Shown here: positions 1 through 4,657 of the stretch, one piece after another
Position numbering within the stretch: the first letter of the stretch is position 1
Layout of the letters: the number at the start of each line of letters is the position of its first letter
Origin: an uncultured Collinsella sp.
GTDB lineage: Bacteria; Actinomycetota; Coriobacteriia; Coriobacteriales; Coriobacteriaceae
DNA length: 7,122 nucleotides
Direction: 5' to 3'
Assembly: GCA_900543845.1 (NCBI GenBank)
Contig: UQTD01000082.1
Coordinates: 1 to 7,122 of the forward strand
Position numbers and translations under genes: made by a program
The notes under the pieces: generated by a model
The model's input: only the letters and a program-made list of their open reading frames with translations
Databases searched by the model: none
Told to the model about the DNA's origin: nothing

Positions 1-34
1 GGTCAGCCCGTGGGAGGCCAGGGCGCCGCTGACC
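1..34 (+). rRNA. rrf: Probable 3' end of 5S rRNA (partial)
   Basis: The first bases resemble the 3' third of a Gram-positive 5S rRNA. The stretch GTGGGAG at 10-16 corresponds to the conserved GUGGGAG of actinobacterial 5S. The AGGGCGCCGC at 20-29 corresponds to AGGACGCCGCC. Bases 1-10 would be the loop and 3' side of helix IV. Bases 25-34 would be the 3' strand of helix I, predicting a 5S 5' end near GGTCAGCGGC upstream of the window. The intrinsic terminator that follows fits the end of an rRNA operon. Two things weigh against the call. The loop E strand, usually GAGAGUAGG, reads GAGGCCAGG here. Also, GGTCAGC at 1-7 can pair with GCTGACC at 28-34, so the segment could be a simple hairpin or the tail of another transcript. 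It was recognised from memory of 5S sequences, not by alignment. Confidence 0.45.
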
Positions 35-38
35 GGTG

Positions 39-55
39 GACGGCACCGAGCCGTC
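39..55 (+). other. Stem-loop in the spacer before the terminator
   Basis: GACGGC at 39-44 pairs perfectly with GCCGTC at 50-55 around a 5-base loop. It lies between the putative 5S end and the terminator, and no T-run follows it. It may be a processing stem or part of the upstream RNA. TTGACC at 58-63 can also pair with the GGTCA at 1-5, so alternative folds are possible. Function is unknown. Confidence 0.4.
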
Positions 56-70
56 GATTGACCTGAAGAA

Positions 71-100
71 GGGGGAGGCCTCGCGGCCTCCCCCTTTTTT
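71..100 (+). terminator. Rho-independent terminator of the upstream unit
   Basis: A perfect 10-bp stem (71-80 with 85-94) closes a TCGC tetraloop and is followed directly by six T residues at 95-100. The stem is almost all G-C. Purines at 67-70 can extend it by pairing with the T-tract. It ends the transcript entering from the left edge, so acpS needs its own promoter. Confidence 0.93.
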
Positions 101-145
101 GTTTAAGCCAGATCTAACAAACTCGCTGTGTTTTATGACCCTCGT

Positions 146-175
146 TTGTCGCATCTTCCGTTAACGGGCTACAAT
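146..175 (+). promoter_or_regulatory. Putative sigma-70-type promoter of the acpS operon
   Basis: TTGTCG at 146-151 is a 4-of-6 match to the -35 consensus. TACAAT at 170-175 is a 5-of-6 match to the -10 consensus. The spacer is 18 bases. Transcription would start near 182, giving a leader of about 20 bases before acpS. It lies between the upstream terminator and the first gene, where a promoter is needed. ACAAAC at 117-122 and GTTTGT at 144-149 form a distant inverted repeat that ends on the -35 box. Confidence 0.6.
158..167. repeat. Perfect 10-base palindrome in the promoter spacer
   Basis: CCGTTAACGG is its own reverse complement and lies wholly between the -35 and -10 elements of the proposed promoter. 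A dimeric regulator bound there would block RNA polymerase. No regulator is encoded nearby, and a palindrome of this length can arise by chance in a region this size, so an operator role is only a suggestion. Confidence 0.25.
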
Positions 176-194
176 AACTTAGTCTGTGCAATAT

Positions 195-199
195 GGAGG
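195..199 (+). promoter_or_regulatory. Ribosome binding site fixing the acpS start
   Basis: GGAGG lies five bases upstream of ATG at 205. This makes 205 the start rather than the in-frame ATG at 193, whose codons overlap the binding site itself. The protein then begins MAEAGIGVDIVE, matching the usual AcpS N-terminus. Confidence 0.85.
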
Positions 200-204
200 T
201 GAAC

Positions 205-744
205 ATGGCTGAAGCTGGTATCGGCGTTGATATCGTCGAGATTTCCCGCATGAAATCAATCCTTGAAAAGACGCCGTCGTTTGCTCGGCGTGTGTTTACC
301 GAAGAAGAGTGCGCATATTGCGATGCTTCATCGCGTCCTGCGGCGCACTATGCGAGCCGTTTTGCTTCTCGTGAAGCGGTTCTCAAGGCTCTTGGTACGG
401 GCTTTAGTCAGGGCGTCGGCCGCAAAGACGTCTCGGTAACGCGTGATAACCTCGGAAAGCCTAAAGCAGTGCTTTCAGGTCGAGCGCTCGAGATTGCTCA
501 AGAGTTGGGTGTCGTTGAAGTTGCGCTTTCCATTACCTTGACGGGTGATTTGGCCGTAGCCAATGCCATTGCGATCACCGAGGATGCTCGACCTAAGCCT
601 AAGGAAGAAAAGGTGAGCACCAAGGAACGCGTTGCACAAACGTTTAAAGAGGCTCGCTCGGTTTTAGATGAGCTTGAGCAACTGCAAAATTCGGCTTTAA
701 CGGAGCACCTGGGCGATGCTTCGCGAGATACGCTAGGAGCATAG
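205..744 (+). CDS. acpS: Holo-[acyl-carrier-protein] synthase with C-terminal extension
   Basis: AcpS transfers the 4'-phosphopantetheine arm from coenzyme A to a serine of apo-ACP, which makes ACP competent for fatty-acid synthesis. The enzyme is cytosolic and needs Mg2+. Residues 5-13 hold the GIGVDIVEI motif with metal ligand D9. Residues 53-66 hold the FASREAVLKALGTG motif with E57 and K61. LGKP at 83-86 and the SITLTGDLAVANA strand near 109-121 complete the fold. The TL pair at 111-112 replaces the SHT of many Gram-positive enzymes but resembles E. coli AcpS, so it is not a defect. AcpS is normally about 120-130 residues, and this one is 179. The extra part, from about 131, is charged, and 137-169 looks like an amphipathic helix or coiled coil. 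A possible internal start at GTG 613 is discussed in the findings. First gene of the operon; its stop codon abuts the next start. Confidence 0.93.
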   Translation: MAEAGIGVDIVEISRMKSILEKTPSFARRVFTEEECAYCDASSRPAAHYASRFASREAVLKALGTGFSQGVGRKDVSVTRDNLGKPKAVLSGRALEIAQELGVVEVALSITLTGDLAVANAIAITEDARPKPKEEKVSTKERVAQTFKEARSVLDELEQLQNSALTEHLGDASRDTLGA

Positions 745-2361
745 ATGAAACCGGTTTTGAGTACCGAGGAAGTCGTTCGTCTCGAGGATATTATCGAACG
801 CGAAGGAACTTCGAAGGCCGAGCTTATGGAGCTGGCGGGTGAGTTTGCTGCTACTGAAATTCTAAAACTCAATCCCGATCGCGTCCTTGTTCTGGTCGGT
901 TTTGGCAACAACGGTGGCGACGGCTGGGTCGCGGCTGATATCTTGAGTCACAAGGGCGTTGACGTAGACATTGTGTCTCCGGTTGAGCCGGATGAGATTC
1001 CTGCCGCTCTGGCTCGCCATGTTGCCCGCCGTACCGCCGGTCGTGACGTTCATGTGTGCGTCGGTCCCTCGCGAGATGAGCTTGAGGTTTTGATTGATAA
1101 GGCCGACGTTGTTGTTGACGCTATTTTTGGTACCGGTTTCCACGGTGACCTGCGTGCACCGTTTTCCATCTGGATTCCGACAGTTAACGACTGCGCCGAC
1201 CATGTGGTGTCCATCGATGTTCCTTCGGGTCTGAATGCCGAGACCGGTGTTGTCGACGACGACTGCATCCGTGCCGAGCGTACCGTCACGATGATCACGC
1301 CCAAGATTGGCCTCTACAGCGCTGATGGCCCAGAGTACGCCGGTGATCTGGTGTGCGGTGGCCTCTATGATCGCCTTGATGAGGTTATCGATGATGTCGA
1401 CCATGCCGCCGAGATTGTCGAGCCCGGTGACCTGGTGGATTTCTTTGCTCCGCTGCCCACGAATATCGATAAGTATTCTCGCGGTTCTGTCCTTATTGTT
1501 GCCGGCTCGGCGCAGTATCCTGGCGCTGCCATTATGGCCGCCAAGTCTGCTGCCCGCGCGGGTGCCGGCTATGTGGCTGTCGCGACGCCCGATGCGTGTG
1601 CCAATCTTATTCGTATGGCACTTCCCTCGATTCCGGTTTTTGCTATTCCGTCCGATTCCCGCGGCTCTTTTGGTGCCGCTGCTCGTATGACCGTGTGCGA
1701 GATTGCGAAGAAGTACAGCTGCGTACTGTGCGGTCCCGGTATGACGACGTCTGCCGGTGCCATGCAGGTGGTTTCGGGCTTGTTGGAGCTTGATGTGCCG
1801 CTGATCCTTGATGCCGATGCGCTCAACTGCCTTTCTAAGGTTGCTATCGACGGTATCGATAGCAACCCTGAGATGTACCGCCGTGAGCAGCCCCTCGTCA
1901 TGACGCCGCACTATCGCGAGCTTTCGCGCTTGGTTGCCGGTGACGAGGTTAACGATCTGGGGACTGCAATCGCGGCCGCGCAGAAGGTTGTCTGGGCTGC
2001 CGGCTCCGACAATCTCGTGGTTATTGCCAAGGGGCCGACGACGGCTATCTGTGGCGTTGAGCGCGTGCTTTTGCCGCTCTCGGGTCCGGCGTCGTTGGCG
2101 ACTGCCGGTTCGGGCGATGTTCTTGCGGGCATTTTGGCTGGCACACTGGCTACCATGCGTGATGAGATGGATCGCTGGGAGCTGCTGTATTCGTATGCTG
2201 TTGCGCTTCACAGTTACGCGGGTTTTGCCGCGGCGACGGAGTATGGTGAGAAGAGTGTTATTGCGACCGATTTGATCGACTTGATCGGTCCTGCCATGGA
2301 ATTGGCGGCAAAGGATGCACTCGATGATCTGGGAATCATGGACGAAGGGTCGGATGACTAA
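745..2361 (+). CDS. nnr: Bifunctional NAD(P)H-hydrate epimerase / ADP-dependent dehydratase
   Basis: This metabolite-repair enzyme restores NAD(P)H that has become hydrated. The N-terminal NnrE (YjeF_N) half interconverts the R and S hydrates. The C-terminal NnrD half (ribokinase-like, YjeF_C) dehydrates the S form, using ADP in most bacteria. In the NnrE half, residues 54-60 are GNNGGDG, 125-131 are DAIFGTG and 158-168 are DVPSGLNAETG. The NnrD half begins near KYSRG at 243-247. It has AGS at 253-255, GPG at 330-332, DADALN at 356-361, TPH at 387-389 and the nucleotide/catalytic motif GSGD ending at D458. At 538 residues it is close to the usual ~500-residue fused form. ATG 745 directly follows the acpS stop, with AGGAG at 735-739, so translation is probably coupled. 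Both halves look intact. A perfect 12-bp inverted repeat lies inside the NnrD half (1839-1867). Confidence 0.95.
   Translation: MKPVLSTEEVVRLEDIIEREGTSKAELMELAGEFAATEILKLNPDRVLVLVGFGNNGGDGWVAADILSHKGVDVDIVSPVEPDEIPAALARHVARRTAGRDVHVCVGPSRDELEVLIDKADVVVDAIFGTGFHGDLRAPFSIWIPTVNDCADHVVSIDVPSGLNAETGVVDDDCIRAERTVTMITPKIGLYSADGPEYAGDLVCGGLYDRLDEVIDDVDHAAEIVEPGDLVDFFAPLPTNIDKYSRGSVLIVAGSAQYPGAAIMAAKSAARAGAGYVAVATPDACANLIRMALPSIPVFAIPSDSRGSFGAAARMTVCEIAKKYSCVLCGPGMTTSAGAMQVVSGLLELDVPLILDADALNCLSKVAIDGIDSNPEMYRREQPLVMTPHYRELSRLVAGDEVNDLGTAIAAAQKVVWAAGSDNLVVIAKGPTTAICGVERVLLPLSGPASLATAGSGDVLAGILAGTLATMRDEMDRWELLYSYAVALHSYAGFAAATEYGEKSVIATDLIDLIGPAMELAAKDALDDLGIMDEGSDD
1839..1867 (+). repeat. Perfect 12-bp intragenic inverted repeat
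   Basis: Bases 1839-1850 (GGTTGCTATCGA) are the exact reverse complement of 1856-1867 (TCGATAGCAACC), with a 5-base CGGTA loop. It lies in frame inside nnrD and encodes residues 365-375, the variable loop between the DADALN and TPH motifs. The RNA would form a stable hairpin. No T-tract follows, so it is not an intrinsic terminator. Function is unknown. Confidence 0.85.
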
Positions 2362-2363
2362 TC

Positions 2364-3509
2364 ATGAATAAAGCCGATTTGACGCGCTGGTCCTGGGTTG
2401 AGATTGACCGAGGGGCGCTTCGCCGCAACACGAGGGCTTACAAGAACCTGCTCGATCCACGTCAGCGACTGTGCTGCGTGGTCAAGGCCGATGCCTATGG
2501 CCATGGTGCCGTCGAGTGCGCCAAAATCATGTACTCGGCTGGAGCCGACATGTTCGCGGTGGCAACGGTCCACGAGGGTGTTGAGCTCCGACAGGGCGGG
2601 ATCACGAAACCCATCCTCATCCTAAGCGAGCCGCCTATCGAGGCCATTCCGACGTTGCTCGAGTTCGATATCATGCCTTCGGTCTATACGTCCGATTTCG
2701 CCCTTGCCTATGGCGAGTGCGCTGTCGCGGCAGGCAAGGTTGGCAAGTACCATCTAGCCATCGAGACGGGCATGAACCGCATCGGTGTTCACTACACGCA
2801 GGTGCTCGACTTTGTTCGCGGTATTAGCTTCCATCGCGGTATCCAGTGTGATGGCGTCTTTACGCACTTCGCAACGGCCGATGAGCCTGGCGGTTGGGAC
2901 TATAAGCTGCAGTGCCAGCGCTTTACCGAGGCCGTTCAAGCCATTAAGGACGCGGGCTTTGAGTGCGGTATCGTGCACTGTGCCAATACGCCGTCCTCGA
3001 TGCTCGATCCCTCGATGCATTTTGATATGATTCGCGCCGGCATCGGTCTATATGGCCTGCAGCCGTGCGAGCTGAGCAGCCGCGTGATGCAGCTGGACCC
3101 TGTCATGAGCGTTCATGCGCGCGTGACGCGTGTGGCACATCCTGCAATGGGCGAAGGCGTGGGCTACGGATTTACCTATCGCGTGCCGCGCACACGCGTT
3201 CAGATTTGCACGCTGCCGATTGGATATGCCGACGGTCTTTCGCGTACGCTCTCCAATCGTATGGACGTGCTGTATCGCGGTGAACGTGTGCGTCAGGTGG
3301 GTAACATCTGCATGGACCAGTTTATGGTCGCCATCCAGTCCAATCCGGCGCATGAGATTCCCGAGGCCGAGTATGGCGACGAGATGATCATTGTCGGCCG
3401 CGACGGTGATGCCGAGATCACCATGGATGAGATGGCGCGCCTGCGTGGCACGATTAACTACGAGGTTGCTTGCGGCTTTGGCATGCGTCTCGACAAGGTC
3501 TACGTGTAG
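2364..3509 (+). CDS. alr: Alanine racemase (PLP-dependent, fold type III)
   Basis: Alr interconverts L- and D-alanine in the cytosol and supplies D-alanine for peptidoglycan. The 381 residues are a normal length. PLP-binding lysine K41 sits in VVKADAYGHG (39-48). R224 in IRAGIGLYG (223-231) should contact the pyridine nitrogen. Y268 in GVGYG (265-269) is the second catalytic base. PIGYADGLSR (285-294) and ICMDQ (315-319) are family motifs of the C-terminal domain. Two pocket residues differ from the Geobacillus enzyme. The position of carbamylated Lys129 is A132 here (HLAIETGM, 130-137), and the position of Tyr354 is M374. The start at 2364 is two bases after the nnr stop. Its Shine-Dalgarno is weak (GGATGA at 2352-2357), so it probably relies on coupled translation. 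A broader amino-acid racemase cannot be excluded, but the motifs and the actinobacterial alr-tsaE context favour alanine racemase. Confidence 0.94.
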   Translation: MNKADLTRWSWVEIDRGALRRNTRAYKNLLDPRQRLCCVVKADAYGHGAVECAKIMYSAGADMFAVATVHEGVELRQGGITKPILILSEPPIEAIPTLLEFDIMPSVYTSDFALAYGECAVAAGKVGKYHLAIETGMNRIGVHYTQVLDFVRGISFHRGIQCDGVFTHFATADEPGGWDYKLQCQRFTEAVQAIKDAGFECGIVHCANTPSSMLDPSMHFDMIRAGIGLYGLQPCELSSRVMQLDPVMSVHARVTRVAHPAMGEGVGYGFTYRVPRTRVQICTLPIGYADGLSRTLSNRMDVLYRGERVRQVGNICMDQFMVAIQSNPAHEIPEAEYGDEMIIVGRDGDAEITMDEMARLRGTINYEVACGFGMRLDKVYV

Positions 3510-3512
3510 GAG
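3508..3512 (+). promoter_or_regulatory. Ribosome binding site fixing the glycosylase start
   Basis: AGGAG overlaps the alr stop codon and lies five bases before ATG 3518. It supports 3518 over the in-frame ATG at 3470, which lies inside alr and would add 16 residues unlike the family. Confidence 0.8.
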
Positions 3513-3517
3513 CCACT

Positions 3518-4138
3518 ATGGGTGTCATGCACATCCCCGGACATAGTCACCAGGCGCCGCGCGAGGTTGCGCTCGAGGAGATTGAGGCTGTTCTAGGCGA
3601 CTGTCATCTCTGCCAGCTCTATCAGTCGCGCCATAACATCGTGTTTGGCGTGGGAAACCCCCACGCCCGCGTAATGTTTATCGGTGAGGCGCCGGGGCGT
3701 AACGAGGATCTGCAAGGCGAACCGTTTGTGGGGGCGGCGGGCGAGGATCTCAACGGCATTCTGTCGCTGGCTGGCCTCAAGCGCGAAGACGTCTACATTG
3801 CCAACGTGCTCAAGTGTCGCCCACCGGGAAATCGCAATCCTCGGCCCGAGGAAGTGCTGGCCTGTTCGCCGTTTTTGCGTGAGCAGATTCGAAGCATTTG
3901 GCCCGATATCATCGTGACGCTCGGTAACCCCGCGACGCACTTTGTGCTTAAGACCGAGATTGGCATCACCAAGCTGCGCGGCAGGTTCCATCAGATGGGG
4001 CATTTTGTGGTGATGCCCACGTTCCATCCGGCGGCGGCGCTGCGTAATCCGGCGTGGCAGGAGCTGCTGGAGGAAGACTTTAAGATGCTGGGCGACTATC
4101 TGGAGCGGCATCCCGCGCCAGAGGGTGCCTCGGAATAA
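3518..4138 (+). CDS. udg: Type 4 (Fe-S) uracil-DNA glycosylase
   Basis: This enzyme removes uracil from DNA, from cytosine deamination or dUMP misincorporation, and so starts base-excision repair. Four cysteines C29, C32, C100 and C116 have the spacing of the [4Fe-4S] ligands of family 4 glycosylases. GEAPGRNED at 56-64 is the water-activating motif A, followed by EPFVGAAG (68-75). NVLKCRPPGNRNPRPEE (96-112) is typical of the family. HPAAALRNP (170-178) is the second active-site motif. The KRRIH loop of the crosslinking UdgX group is absent, and motif A is GEAPG rather than its GEQPG, so ordinary family 4 is the better call. It is 206 residues long, normal for the family. The gene starts nine bases after alr and ends 12 bases before tsaE. 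In Mycobacterium tuberculosis, alr and tsaE are adjacent without this gene. Confidence 0.93.
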   Translation: MGVMHIPGHSHQAPREVALEEIEAVLGDCHLCQLYQSRHNIVFGVGNPHARVMFIGEAPGRNEDLQGEPFVGAAGEDLNGILSLAGLKREDVYIANVLKCRPPGNRNPRPEEVLACSPFLREQIRSIWPDIIVTLGNPATHFVLKTEIGITKLRGRFHQMGHFVVMPTFHPAAALRNPAWQELLEEDFKMLGDYLERHPAPEGASE

Positions 4139-4150
4139 TAAGGAGCATAT

Positions 4151-4657
4151 ATGTCCCTGGAACGCCTGGGGGTAGGTATTTATAAAACGGCTTGCTCTGC
4201 CGATACGGAGCATTTTGGCGAGCTGGTCGCGCCGTGCCTGGAAGATGGTGATGTGCTGATCTTGACCGGCGGCTTGGGTGTGGGCAAAACCCACTTTACC
4301 AAGGGCGTTTCGCGTGGTCTGGGCGACGGCCATATGGTCACGAGCCCCACATTCGCACTCATGGCTGTTCATGACCAGGGGCGTATTCCGCTGTTTCACT
4401 TTGACCTGTACCGTCTAGAGCATGCTTACGAGCTCGAGGATACGGGCATTTTCGATGTACTGGGCTATGAGGGTGCCTGTCTGCTGGAGTGGGGCGAACA
4501 GTTCCAGGACGAACTTACAGACGAGTATCTTTCGGTAACGCTTAAGCGTGATGAGAACGATAGCGACGTGCGAACGGTAACGCTCGAGGCGCACGGCGAG
4601 CGCGCAGCGGAGCTTTCCGATTTGATTGATAAGGCTGTACAAGATGAGCTTGCATAA
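4151..4657 (+). CDS. tsaE: tRNA t6A biosynthesis ATPase TsaE
   Basis: TsaE is the P-loop ATPase that binds the TsaB-TsaD dimer and resets it between rounds of t6A37 formation on tRNAs reading ANN codons. The Walker A motif GGLGVGKT is at 40-47. SPTF (65-68) is the switch-like segment. HFDLYRL (83-89) carries D85, and LLEWGE (111-116) carries the conserved E113. The 168 residues exceed the ~150 of E. coli TsaE mainly through a C-terminal helix. AAGGAG at 4140-4145 lies five bases before the ATG. The 3' end overlaps the next gene by 14 bases, and that gene encodes the TsaB and TsaD partners, so the whole ATPase-transferase machine is made from adjacent, coupled reading frames. Confidence 0.95.
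   Translation: MSLERLGVGIYKTACSADTEHFGELVAPCLEDGDVLILTGGLGVGKTHFTKGVSRGLGDGHMVTSPTFALMAVHDQGRIPLFHFDLYRLEHAYELEDTGIFDVLGYEGACLLEWGEQFQDELTDEYLSVTLKRDENDSDVRTVTLEAHGERAAELSDLIDKAVQDELA
4631..4634 (+). promoter_or_regulatory. Weak ribosome binding site for the tsaB-rimI-tsaD start
   Basis: AAGG lies nine bases before ATG 4644, inside tsaE. The alternative TTG at 4626 has its nearest GGAG about 13 bases away, which is too far. ATG 4644 also places the TsaB signature VALDTST at the usual distance from the N-terminus. The 14-base overlap with tsaE suggests translational coupling. Confidence 0.55.

Noticed and set aside
42..50. GGCACCGAG, recalling the 3' hairpin of Streptococcus tracrRNA
   Set aside because: The complementary half differs, and there is no anti-repeat, CRISPR array or cas gene in the window. 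The hairpin here is explained by GACGGC/GCCGTC pairing.
28..64. Resemblance to a 23S rRNA 3' end (GCTGACCGGT, then CCGAG and TTGACCT)
   Set aside because: The near-universal ACUAAU after the GACCGGU of the 23S tail is missing, and a terminator directly after 23S without 5S would be unusual. The 5S reading fits bases 1-34 better, though neither is proven.
193..204. Upstream in-frame ATG at 193 as the acpS start
   Set aside because: The GGAGG ribosome binding site lies within these codons and points to ATG 205, which also gives the normal AcpS N-terminus.
532..546. AcpS lacking the SHT motif of many Gram-positive homologues (TLT instead)
   Set aside because: E. coli AcpS has a similar VTLAD sequence at this place, so this is a known variant and not a sign of inactivity.
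862..2211. Long open frame on the minus strand (449 codons) opposite nnr
   Set aside because: Composition is typical of an antisense shadow, with no family motif and no convincing ribosome binding site, and the opposite strand encodes a clearly conserved enzyme.
3470..3517. In-frame ATG at 3470 as the glycosylase start, overlapping alr
   Set aside because: No suitable ribosome binding site, and the added residues are unlike the family. AGGAG at 3508-3512 fits ATG 3518.
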